From assembly GCA_037367355.1 (NCBI GenBank), contig CM074703.1, positions 2,480,001 through 2,544,000 of the forward strand: a stretch of 64,000 nucleotides of DNA. The letters run 5' to 3'. How positions within the stretch are numbered: the first letter of the stretch is position 1; the number at the start of each line of letters is the position of its first letter. Below the pieces are notes generated by a model that was given only the letters and a program-made list of their open reading frames with translations, did not search any database and was not told the origin of the DNA. The DNA comes from Neoscytalidium dimidiatum. Its lineage: Eukaryota > Ascomycota > Dothideomycetes > Botryosphaeriales > Botryosphaeriaceae. Positions 26,087 through 36,247 of the stretch are shown here, in pieces. The position numbers and the translations under genes are program-made.

Positions 26087-28867
26087 ATGGCGCTCCCCTT
26101 CCTACCCTCAATTGACTTCCAGTCGTACGCCAGTCCCTCCCAGGGACTGGATGCGCAGGCCCTTTCGTACGTCGGCGCAGTCGTCACCACCGTCACCCCG
26201 GCCAATATCGATGACGCCTTTGTCTACCTGCGCGAGACTTTCGGCATCTTCGCAACCTACTTCGATGCCTCCGCCCTCGAGGACGTCTCCGATCTCGTCT
26301 CGCTACTTGACGCCGGCGCCGCCAAAGTTTTCGTGACCTTGCCGCAACTCCAGCAACTCCGTACCATCCAAAACATCGATCTCGACCGCATTGTTCTCAC
26401 CTTCTCTGGCCAATCCAAACAAGAGCTGATTGATGCGGTTGGCGGTACAACGGTCGGACTGTACGCTGCCAACGTGAAGGATGTCGAGCTTGAGTTGGCG
26501 TATCTGAAGGAGTACGGCCCCGACCGGCCCGCCGTGTTCACCTCCTTCGCGCAACCGAGGCTCGAGAATGCGTTTGAGGTCGCGAAACTCTCTGGCACAC
26601 CGATCCTTCCTGCCGCGCTTCTCACCGTCGATGTGAAGGCTGAGCCACAGCTCATCCCGATTGGCAAGCTTCTGCTGGCGAATGCCAACACCGACAGGCC
26701 CGATGGCCTCTACACTACTCTTGTCACGGATGAGAGGGGCATCGCATTGGGACTCGTATACAGCAGTGAGGAAAGTCTGCAGGAGAGCTTGCGCACCGGC
26801 CGTGGTGTCTACCAGAGCCGCAAGAGAGGTCTGTGGTACAAGGGCGAGAGCAGTGGTGATGTCCAGGAGCTTGTCCGCGTGTCGCTGGACTGCGACTCTG
26901 ACTGCCTGAGCTTTGTCGTCAGACAGAAGGGCAGAGGTAAGTCTCGGGTGGGTGAAAAGTTCGTGTGTTGAGTTACTAACATATCCCAGGTTTCTGCCAC
27001 CTTGCCACCGCTACCTGCTTCGGCCACTACCATGGACTGTCGAAGCTCCAACAAACTCTCAAGAGTCGGAAGGCATCTGCTCCTGAGGGCTCGTACACTG
27101 CCAGACTGTTCAACGATCCTCAGATGCTAAAGGCCAAGATTATGGAAGAAGCACAGGAATTGGTCGAGGCGAAGACCCCGCAGGAGGTCGCATTCGAGGC
27201 CGCAGACCTGTTCTACTTTGCTCTGACAAAGTGTATTGCTGCTGGTGTTTCGTTGGAAGATGTTGAAAAGAACTTGGATGCGAAGAGCGTGAAGATTAAA
27301 AGGAGAAAGGGTGATGCAAAGGGCCCTTGGGCAGAGAAGCTGGGCGTCGCCAATGGCGCGGCCAAGGAGAACGGAGAAGCGAAGGAGGCCGTCAAGGAGG
27401 CCGCATCTGTCCCAAAGAGCAAGGATGATCCTGCCGGCACGAAGGATGGCAAGATCTTGATGAAGCGCATCATTACGGCTGAGCAGACCTCCGAGACCGT
27501 TGAGAAGGCTCTTCAGAGACCATCGCAACGTTCAGCGGACAGGATCCTTGGAATAGTCAATCCGATCATCCAGAACATCCGTGAGCGCGGAGATGCTGCT
27601 CTTCTCGAGTACACTCACAAATTCGAGAAGGCAACTTCTCTCACTTCTCCTGTCCTTAAGGCACCCTTCCCGCGCAGCATGATGCAGCTTCCTCCGGAGA
27701 CGATTGCCGCTATCGATACCTCGTTTGAGAACATCCGCAAGTTCCACGCAGCTCAGCAAGAAGAGAAGCCGCTTGAGGTTGAGACGATGCCCGGTGTTAA
27801 GTGCTCGCGTTTCGTTCGCCCTATCGAGCGCGTCGGTTTGTACGTCCCGGGTGGTACCGCTGTTCTCCCCTCCACTGCTCTGATGCTCGGTGTCCCCGCC
27901 ATGGTCGCCGGCTGCAAAAAGATCGTCATCGCTTCGCCGCCGCGTGCTGATGGCTCTGTCACCCCCGAGATCGTCTACTGCGCCGCCAAGGTCGGGGCAG
28001 AGAGCATCGTCTTGGCCGGTGGTGCGCAGGCCGTTGCGGCCATGGCATACGGCACAGAGAGCGTCAGCAAAGTCGACAAGATCCTGGGCCCGGGCAATCA
28101 ATTCGTCACGGCGGCTAAGATGATTGTGTCCAATGACACCAGCGCGGGCGTCAGCATCGACATGCCCGCCGGCCCCAGCGAAGTCCTCGTCGTCGCCGAC
28201 AAGGCCGCCAACCCAGCCTTTGTCGCTTCCGATCTCCTCTCCCAGGCCGAGCATGGCGTCGACTCACAGGTGGTCCTCATCGCCGTCGATCTCAGCGAGC
28301 AAGAGCTTCAGGCCATCGAGGACGAGCTGCACAAGCAGGCCATGGCGCTGCCGCGTGTTGACATTGTGCGCGGTGCTATCGAGCACTCGGTTACTCTCGT
28401 CGTCAAGGACATTGAGGAGGCGATGACGCTGAGCAACATGTACGCGCCCGAGCACTTGATTCTGCAGGTTCAGGAGGCGGAGAAGGTCACACAGATGGTG
28501 GAGAATGCGGGAAGCGTGTTCATAGGCCCGTGGACGCCGGAGAGTGTGGGCGACTATTCGGCCGGTGTCAACCACTCGCTGCGTAAGTGCACTTCACTCC
28601 CCTACATTGTTTTTGGTTGAAATGGAGGTTTTTTTTTTTTTTTTTTTTACTAACGTTGGTGCAGCTACCTACGGCTACGCTAAGCAGTACTCGGGCGTCA
28701 ACCTTGCCTCTTACGTTAAGCACATTACTGCTTCGAACTTGACTGCTGAGGGCTTGAGGAATGTTGGTTCGGCGGTTATGCAGTTGGCGAAAGTGGAGGA
28801 GCTGGAGGCTCACAGGAGGGCAGTAAGTATCAGGTTGGCTCATATGAACGGCGAGGCCACAGCGTAA
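26087..28867 (+). CDS. HIS4: trifunctional histidine biosynthesis protein (PRA-CH / PRA-PH / histidinol dehydrogenase)
   Basis: Catalyses steps 2, 3, 9 and 10 of histidine synthesis in the cytosol. Three exons (26087-26936, 26990-28582, 28665-28867) give 881 residues, close to the usual size of fungal HIS4. Residues about 1-210 are the fungal N-terminal extension. Residues 215-300 are phosphoribosyl-AMP cyclohydrolase, with its zinc cysteines in DCDSDCLSF and GFCHLATATCFG. Residues about 315-405 are phosphoribosyl-ATP pyrophosphohydrolase (LKAKIMEEAQELVEA, AFEAADLFYFAL). A charged linker (NGAAKENGEAKEAVKEAA) leads to histidinol dehydrogenase from about residue 447. This has YVPGGTAVLPSTALMLGVPA, GPGNQFVTAAK, DMPAGPSEVLVVAD, SQAEHGVDSQ and YAPEHLILQ. 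A CpcA-type site upstream points to amino-acid-starvation control. Intron 2 contains a 20-T tract directly before the TACTAAC branch site. The gene is intact. Confidence 0.97.
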
Positions 28868-31259
28868 AAATGGGGCGGGGGAAAAAAATAAATGGTTCAT
28901 TTGACCTGTCTGGTTTTGGGTGCGCGGGATGACGGGTGGGTGTAAATGGCGAAGAGAAAAAAGAGCGCTTGTATATACGGTTGTGTCATCGCGCGGGCAC
29001 GGGATAGATTTGCCTATGAGAATGCGTTGTTCTGTCTGCAGCCTGGACTCGGATGCTTGAAGTGATCGCTTGGAGTTCCGTGGTGTTCGACACGCGCGGG
29101 GAACTCGCGGACTCGACTGAAGTTGCATGTTTCGAGATGACACATTACACTTTCACAAAACGTCACAATTGTCACGCATTCCATCCTTAGATAGCTTATG
29201 CCATCATTAGTAGGGGAAGGAATGGCCGATTGTGGATCAGTTACTACCGGATATATGCTTCGTAGTCTTGCGTGCGGTATCCCAGCTATTGCCACCAGTC
29301 AAAGTCACTCAGCCCCATAGCTAGAGCAAAATGGCGTATGATCTGTCATATCATGTTATTATGAGGATGGAAATGAGATACACTTGAGCTCTCAGAGTGG
29401 TCGAAGGTCTGTGGTGGTGCTGATTGTGGGATTAGCTGATGAGGAGGCGGCGGAGGTGGCGGTTCTGGTCGTAGGCTTACGACCCAGGACGAGATACCAC
29501 TGCCCATCGTCAGGACTGTGACCAAGCAACAACATTTCAGCAATTTAGCGATAGTACCGGTGGGGTTGAAATTTGGGTCATGCATCTTCGAAGGTCTTTA
29601 GTTGCCGTTCGCGTCCCGTGGCCAGTCCGTCTGGACACCCGATATCCCTGATGTACCCCTAGTAGAAGTGCTAGTGTAGGAGTCTAGCATAGCGCTGTTA
29701 TGAGAGTTTTTGAACAACTAGAAACTGTTTAATTCGAAAGCTCTAAGGACAAGAGACTTTGAGCGGAATGAAGTAGAAGGGGCAGGCAGGAGTGCATTGC
29801 CAGGTCAGCGTGAGTATTTAAAAAACCTAGTCTGATAGATACACGACAAGAGGCTTGTCATTGCATACTCACCGGTCGCAGGGCTTCCATTCAGAGGCAT
29901 CATGGGTTTCTGGCCTCTGGAGATCTTCAGGTCTATTGCAATTCTGTATTACGGTTCCACCAACAGAGCCGACCAATGTAGTCACGTAAGACCAACCGAG
30001 CTTATTGGCTGAAGACATAACGTAAAGGCAAGGGCATATCTGATCTACGATTTGGTTAAACTGACCCCGTCTACCAAATCGGGTAACTCCGAGCAGACGC
30101 AACAGCGACGGCGACGACACCTACAACGCCAGAGGACGTAGAGGCGGCGGGTGCGGGTGAAGGGCTGCTTCTATAATAATTTACTTTTTCGGCTGAACGT
30201 CGGAGTTAACGTTTTTGAGCTGTTCAGCCGTTTTATTCATCTGCTGCGTGTTCGGTGACTCGCATGGGATATGGCCAAATCCCCCGAAGCACAAGGCATA
30301 TTTGGTGGAGATTTTGTGAATTTCTCGAAGGGGTTAGTTTAACCAAATCAGAGGTTAGTTCAACTAAAGTAGGGTTCAAAAATGCTCTTACGCAACGAAG
30401 ATAGGGGCACCTTAAGATAAAATATATAAGAAAATTTCATCAATGATCTGGTATGAGCACAATCCCAAGCAGAATGTGCAACTGGAGGCACTGGACCAAT
30501 TGGAAAATACTTCCACCTTCGTAGAATCAGACATGTACACCCATGTCACGTTTGCTTAGAACCTCTGCCCTAGTGGTTTTTCTATCGCGTGCTGTATCCA
30601 CTTTAAAATAAGATACTCTCCACCCACAAAAAGAGGATACACGATCAATCAGCCAACAAAGCGTTGATCTCGTGCCAATCGGATGTTTGAAACACTGAAG
30701 AAATCTCTGATGTGGATCATCTACTGGCGGCCTCCGGAGTATCATCTTGAGAACCTTAGTGGAAGGAATCAGTGGTCCTCTAAATCGTGTATGTGCCGGT
30801 GTTCCAAAAGTTGCGGATTATAAAATGAAATATGGTAGCATTACTCAAAACAGTACGGATAATTCGTATCAAAAAAAAAACGCTAAATCTGTGCTGGAAG
30901 GCCGTTAGCCAATAGTACTTAAGATCTGGACACCCAGAAAGACCTATTAGTAGTGGAAGCCGTTGATGTGTAGGATTATATCAAGGCCACTAGGCAGCGC
31001 TGTAATCAATACGAGGCCATACTTTTTCAGTTCGATGTAATGAGACCGTTGCTAGCCCTCAAGAAGTTTCGCACATGTAACATAAGACGCCGTTCTAAAA
31101 TCGCGGCCCAAGTGTCTTCTTTAACAAAAGTGTCATTGGCGCGCTTTCCGTATAACTGCTACCTCTCATCTCTCCCTCTTATTCAATTGCATAACGCTCG
31201 CTAGGATTATCTTTCTCCAAGAAAATTCCTTCATATGTTTCTTCTCTGCATTAGTATCG
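28868..31259. other. gene-poor region with inverted-repeat element
   Basis: Contains the 3' UTR of HIS4 and about 2 kb without a supported gene. The part after 29.6 kb looks AT-rich. Minus-strand frames at 29346-29585 (a hydrophobic segment and a Pro run) and 29869-30120 read like possible gene remnants but lack a start-to-stop chain. A 301-bp interval bounded by 19-bp inverted repeats (30049-30349) and a small hairpin (30190-30230) are listed or noted separately. Confidence 0.45.
30049..30349. repeat. interval bounded by 19-bp inverted repeats (possible MITE relic)
   Basis: The arm at 30049-30067 and the reverse complement of 30331-30349 agree at 18 of 19 bases; the one difference is a transition. 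A partial further copy of the arm, carrying C/T differences, lies just outside at about 30353-30373. Inside is a 9-bp-arm hairpin (30190-30198 with 30222-30230). I see no clear target-site duplication, so a transposon origin is only possible. Confidence 0.45.
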
Positions 31260-33590
31260 TCATCTATTCACACTCGGCTCTCTCCTCCCTTTCTTCCATG
31301 CCTCCACCAGCTCATCATCGCACTTTAAATGCATCCACACCTCCTCCCACGCGCCCGCCCCCTCACCATGTTTCTGCCTCTTCACCTTTCTCACCAACTT
31401 CGGCACGACCCTACTCCTGAACTCATGCGGCACCCGCAGTCTCCCACCAATCCACTTCTCCTCTGGCCTCCGCACATCCGGCACCTCACCCACGACGGGG
31501 GCATCCAACACCCTCTTCTCCTTCCCCAAATCTTCCCCCTTGCCCGCCATCCCCTTCGCGCCGAGCATACGCCGCACCAGGCCGTTTGTCATGCGTGCGG
31601 GTAGCACACGGGCCAGGAACTCGAGGCTGGCGTCGATGTTGAGGTCCATGGCGCGGCGCGGGTTGGCGGTCTGCTTGAGGAAGAGCGAGCAGACGCGCGG
31701 GTACAGCAGCGAGAAGTCGGACTGCGAGATGTGCACGGTGCCGCGCAGGGTGAGCAGCCAGGCCGGACAGGGCCGCGGGCCGGAGAGCGCCGAGGTGACG
31801 AGTGCGGCGGCGGTGCGGAAGTTGGAGGGCCAATACATGAAGGCTTCGGAGTTGATACCTAGGAGGGGCGCGGAGATGGCGTTGTCGGCGTTGTCGTCGT
31901 CGGCGGCGGCGGGGTTGTCGTCCGTTTTGGTGGCGGAGGAAGAGGAAGGAGAGGTTGGGGAAGGAGTTGTGTTCGTGTTGTTGGGGAAGTCGGAGCGCCG
32001 GTCCTTTTCTTCGTTTGAGTGTGGTGAGCACCGCCCCTGGTCGTCGTCGCCTGGTGCTGCCAGGACGGCTGCACCCCAGATGTCGTACATGATGCCCTGT
32101 CCGCACCAGGAGAAGCGTTCCCGTTGGTTAGCCCTCAACATCTCTACCGCTGTTGCCGCGCCAAACGAGTGCCCGACGACCGTCACATCCGCAGTGTGGA
32201 ACCGGCCTTTCCAGCCATCCCAGTCTACACCCTCAAGCCCCCGCGAGCTGGACCCTATATAGCCCTTCGTCCGTAAGTTGGCGGCCGCCACACGAGCACC
32301 ATTACCGTGCTGGATGCCGCAGAGGATACTGTAAGCCTCTTCGATTTCGGCAAGACGAAGCGATATTTGTGCAGCGCGGAGTTCGGTATCGACACCCTTC
32401 TCGGCGTGTGGTGAGGTGTCCAACGGATTGTCCTTGGGGAAGATGTAGTCTATACGATCGTAGCCCTCTTCACACTGTTTGAATGTGTGGTCGACGGGGC
32501 AGCGGCACTGCTCTTGCCGGAAAGTCATGATGCTGTCTTCTTCTTCTCCTCGCCTTGATTCTTGATTGTCTTCCAGCTTGGCTTGTGCTTCGTCTCTTTC
32601 CTCGGACTCTTCAGCTTCGCCATCCTGTCGGCTTTTTCGACGCTTCTTCCGTTTTTGCCGTCTCTGTTCCTTCCCCCGCTGTCTCTTCTCTTGCTCCTCA
32701 AGCCGTTTTGCTGCCATACCCGGAGCGGTAGCCTTCACGCAAGGCTCCCGATGCGGATGATTCACATACGTCCTCGGTCCACTCCCATCCCTATGCTCAA
32801 TGGCACACACCACGAAACCATAACTCGCAAACTCTCCACAAACGCTCGAATACGCAGTCCTATTCCCACCCAATCCATGACTAAATATCAGCAGCGGGAA
32901 CTTCGGCACATGCTGCTTCTCCCCTTTTTCTTTTTCTTCTTCTTCTTCTTCTTCTTCTTCCAACCACTCCCCATCCTCCCGACCATGGCCCTCATGCAAC
33001 GACTCATCCGACCCCACGAGGAACGGCACCTCGGGCCCCTCCTCCCCCTTCTCGCCACCCCCCTGCAGCGGCGGCCAATGCGTGGCCACGGGCGCGTTCC
33101 GCCACGCGGGCAGCTTGGTCAGCATGGTCGTGGCGGCGAACCACGGCACGGCCGTCCTTCGGCCGATGCCGGCGAAGCGGCCGTAGCCCTCGGCGACGCG
33201 CCTGCGCGGGCGCGGCAGCCAGGTCGGGCGCGACCAGCGGCGGCGGCCGTCGGGCGGGGCCCGCCGCTCGGAGACGGTGGGGTAGTAGAGGGTGAAGAGG
33301 ACGGTCTCGAGGCGCAGCAGGTGGCGGTGGTCGCGGCGGATGTGCGAGTGGTTGGAGGGGCGCGAGGCGGGCAGCTCGAGGTCCATGGTGCCGACGTTGT
33401 AGGGGCCCGAGTAGGGGGGCAGGGTGGAGGGGAGGAGCTTGAGCTTCTCGCGGAGGGATGCGGGCGGGCGGGATTTCGGCTTCGAGGCGTGCGGGACGCC
33501 GCCGCTGGTAGGCAGCGTGCTGCTGCCCCGGTGCTGGTGCCGGTGCTCGTGGTGGCGCTTGTGGCCGGTCATGTGTGGTGGGAGGGACAT
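31260..33590 (-). CDS. PAF-acetylhydrolase-like lipase (alpha/beta hydrolase)
   Basis: Member of the platelet-activating-factor acetylhydrolase family (phospholipase A2 type), which removes short or oxidised acyl chains from phospholipids. It is a single exon of about 776 residues, longer than the usual 400-500. The fold starts around residue 60 with [16 protein letters not shown]. The oxyanion-side block [18 protein letters not shown] leads to [11 protein letters not shown]. The nucleophile Ser475 is in [15 protein letters not shown], and DFSLLYPR and AHISQ-like blocks follow near the expected His ([10 protein letters not shown]). The extra length comes from a Glu run ([15 protein letters not shown]) and a Lys/Arg/Glu-rich segment (residues about 315-390), plus a Ser/Thr/Asp-rich insert after the nucleophile. 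I chose the Met at 33590. The earlier Met at 33635 would add a lysine run encoded by a 24-base homopolymer. No signal peptide, so probably intracellular. Confidence 0.85.
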   Translation of the reverse strand: MSLPPHMTGHKRHHEHRHQHRGSSTLPTSGGVPHASKPKSRPPASLREKLKLLPSTLPPYSGPYNVGTMDLELPASRPSNHSHIRRDHRHLLRLETVLFTLYYPTVSERRAPPDGRRRWSRPTWLPRPRRRVAEGYGRFAGIGRRTAVPWFAATTMLTKLPAWRNAPVATHWPPLQGGGEKGEEGPEVPFLVGSDESLHEGHGREDGEWLEEEEEEEEEKEKGEKQHVPKFPLLIFSHGLGGNRTAYSSVCGEFASYGFVVCAIEHRDGSGPRTYVNHPHREPCVKATAPGMAAKRLEEQEKRQRGKEQRRQKRKKRRKSRQDGEAEESEERDEAQAKLEDNQESRRGEEEDSIMTFRQEQCRCPVDHTFKQCEEGYDRIDYIFPKDNPLDTSPHAEKGVDTELRAAQISLRLAEIEEAYSILCGIQHGNGARVAAANLRTKGYIGSSSRGLEGVDWDGWKGRFHTADVTVVGHSFGAATAVEMLRANQRERFSWCGQGIMYDIWGAAVLAAPGDDDQGRCSPHSNEEKDRRSDFPNNTNTTPSPTSPSSSSATKTDDNPAAADDDNADNAISAPLLGINSEAFMYWPSNFRTAAALVTSALSGPRPCPAWLLTLRGTVHISQSDFSLLYPRVCSLFLKQTANPRRAMDLNIDASLEFLARVLPARMTNGLVRRMLGAKGMAGKGEDLGKEKRVLDAPVVGEVPDVRRPEEKWIGGRLRVPHEFRSRVVPKLVRKVKRQKHGEGAGAWEEVWMHLKCDDELVEAWKKGRREPSVNR

Positions 33591-34790
33591 TCTGTTTCTT
33601 GGTTTTTTTTTTTTTTTTTTTTTTTTAGCTCCCATGTGTTGTGGACAGATCTCTGTTTCTTTTACTCGTAATTGAGAATCTCACGGATGGAGTCGAGGAG
33701 GGTCGATCGAGGTAATGATTAGAATTGTTGATAGGGAAATCAAGAAATCGTAGAGTAGACGCGGCGCAAAAGATCAATACATCGGTCAGAAAATGGAGAG
33801 GCTTTCTCGCTTTGAGGCAGCTCTCAAACAAGAAGAATAATAAGCAAATTCGCCAGTGAGCGGAAGACTGCGGGTTCGTGTGGAAACGACGGGTCGGGCA
33901 GCTGCATGCGCCATGACGATGGGCAGCGGTTGTGTCGCAAATGGCTTCGGTAGGCGCCGGGGCAGGGCGTAGAGCTTAAATACAAGGCTGTATTGGGTCC
34001 CAGGAGACATGCATCAGGAATGACTGGGGAAGGTTGTCATTTGCTGGAAGGTCGCGGAGGGCGAGGCGTAGTGTCGTTTGGTGTCGAGACCGCCTACGTC
34101 ACTGCTGCGACGCTCCCCGAAAAATCAGGATCGACGCCGGGCCGGGAGGGGGGAGGGGCCCTTCTGCTCAGCCTCTAAAGCTTGAATAACTTTTGTGTAC
34201 CCACTGCAGGTCTGGACAAGGCCATCGATCTGCGGTCCGAAGTATCCTATCAGTGCTGGAATTTATCGTTATTCTGCCACTGTTCGTTGGCGCCGCGGGC
34301 AAGAAAGTTGTTGCCGTCTAATCCCTGCTCGATCACAAATAAGCAGGTACGAGCGGCAAAACACAGAGGATTATAGTGTTTATCATGTCCCTGGGGTTTT
34401 GTGAAGAGGATATACGACAAGGAGTACTATGGATGGTGGCAGAAGACACCGATATCCTCCTTGACCCGGTTTGACGGCTGAAGTTGTTTTGTCGCCTGTT
34501 CAGGTGCAGCAGGAGGAAGAAGCGATGCAGATGTGCGCCAGGGTTCCCAACCCGACGCCATCCATCAAGGTACATGAATCATCCTTCACTTACAACATCT
34601 CCTTCAACTCCTCGTCATCAACTTCCACCCACGAATTATTTCTCGCCCATCACCCGTGACATCCGGAATTCATTGATTAATTGTCACTAAATTGTTTACA
34701 TGCTCAATTATTCGGCATCCTTGAGCTGCAATTCCCACTTATGCAATCATTACGCATCATTCGGTCGGTTCCAGCCTCGTCGACGTGCCT
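33591..34790. other. spacer with 24-base poly-T
   Basis: Promoter of the PAF-AH-like gene (with the homopolymer at 33603-33626) and 3' flank of the dehydrogenase gene. Frames of up to 74 codons only; no gene seen. Confidence 0.55.
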
Positions 34791-36247
34791 TTAATATCTG
34801 GTCAATTGGGGGCTGCCCTCACACGGTGGTGCCGAAAACCTCGTCTGGACGAACACCTTCTGCATGCCGTCCTCACGCGCTTCGAACTTGTAGTAAACCT
34901 TGTCGAGGTCTGCAACGTCGACACGGTGCGAAACCATGTCAAGCGGGTGAATCTTATCCTCCTGGATCATCTTGAGCAGCTTCTCCCAGTACAGGTGTAC
35001 CGGTGCCTGTCCGTTGCCGATCAGACGGATTCCACGCTCCATGAGGGCGCCAATGTTGAAGTGGTTGGTCTTCCAAGCTGGTCAGTTTCTCCAGAAGTCA
35101 ATCATGGACGAGAAGAACTCACGTAGCCGACGTAGACGCCGGTGATACCGCAACGACCGAAGTTCCTGACGCTGGTGATCATCTCGTTGATGATTTCGCT
35201 GGTGTCTGTCTCCGCTCCGATCAACATCTCAAAATAGTGTGCCCAGCCCTTCGCATACTCGCCGGCAACGCACTCAAGCGCGACATCGGGACCGCGGCCG
35301 TCCACCATCTCCTTGAGTTTGCTAGTCACACTCTCGCCCTTGCCCAGCTTGGAGTAATCCAATGTTTCGACCTTAGGGTACTTCTTCTTGACGAAGTCCA
35401 AGCGCCAGTTGGCGTCGATGATGATGACACGCCTGGCTCCCTGGATGAATGAGAACTCGACGCACATCTGCCCGATCGGACCTGCGCCCCAGATGGCTAC
35501 AACGTCGCCCTCATAAACGGTGGTGTCGACGACGCAATTCCACGAGGTTGATAGAACGTCCGAGAGGTACAGACCCTTCTCGTCCGGCACGTCATCGGGG
35601 AGCTTGAGTAGGTTCACGTCACCGTACGGCACGCGCACATACTCGGCCTGGCCGCCTGCGAAGCCGCCGGTGAAGTGGCTATAACCGAACATGCCGGCGG
35701 TCCGGCCACCGTACATTGCATTCTCGATGGTGTTGGAGTTAGTCTTCTCACATTGCGAGGAGAGCTTGTTCTTGCAGAAGTAGCACTAAAAATACGCGTC
35801 AATCCAGTGTTTTCAAGAGTAGGGGCGCTGAACAGATCGACATACGTCACCACAAGCAATCTGAAAAGAGGCAACGACTCGCTGTCCTTTGGTCAAGCCC
35901 TTGACCTCGGAACCCATTTCGTCGACGATGCCGCAGAATTCATGGCCCAGGATATCGCCCTTCTTCAACTCGACGACGGAACCGTGGAGCAGGTGCAGGT
36001 CGCTGCCACAGACTGTGCTGCCGGTGACCTTCAGAATGACATCGCGCGGCTCGAGAATCTTAGGCTTTGGTGCCTCGATGACCTCAACCTTGTTCTTTCC
36101 CATCCAGGCCAGAGCCTTCATCTTCTCGTTGGGATCGCCATATTTGTTGTTGTCGAAGCCCGGGTTGGTGACGTCCTGCACGGTAGTTGCGTTGTCGTCG
36201 TGGCCGATGAGCTCCTCGGCCTTCATAGCTGCTTGGGACATGGCCAT
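34791..36247 (-). CDS. zinc-dependent alcohol/formaldehyde dehydrogenase (MDR superfamily)
   Basis: Medium-chain dehydrogenase of the type annotated as glutathione-independent formaldehyde or S-(hydroxymethyl) dehydrogenase; NAD-linked oxidation of a small aldehyde or alcohol in the cytosol. Three exons (36247-35846, 35785-35123, 35069-34791) give 447 residues. The GroES-like domain has the catalytic zinc ligands in TVCGSDLHLLHG and GHEFCGIVDEMGSEVKG. The structural zinc loop is ACGDCYFCKNKLSSQCEK, four cysteines intact across the first intron. The Rossmann part carries WGAGPIGQMCVEFSFIQGA and IIIDANWRLDF. NHFNIGALMERGIRLIGNGQ lies near the C-terminus. The last intron uses the acceptor GGAAG/ACC, which alone restores the conserved VGYTNHFN. 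An upstream in-frame Met (36391) would add 48 residues without a clear targeting signal, so the Met at 36247 is preferred. Confidence 0.9.

Noticed and set aside
32562..33671. 369-codon plus-strand frame
   Set aside because: Antisense to the PAF-AH-like gene, whose frame carries the GHSFG motif and family blocks.
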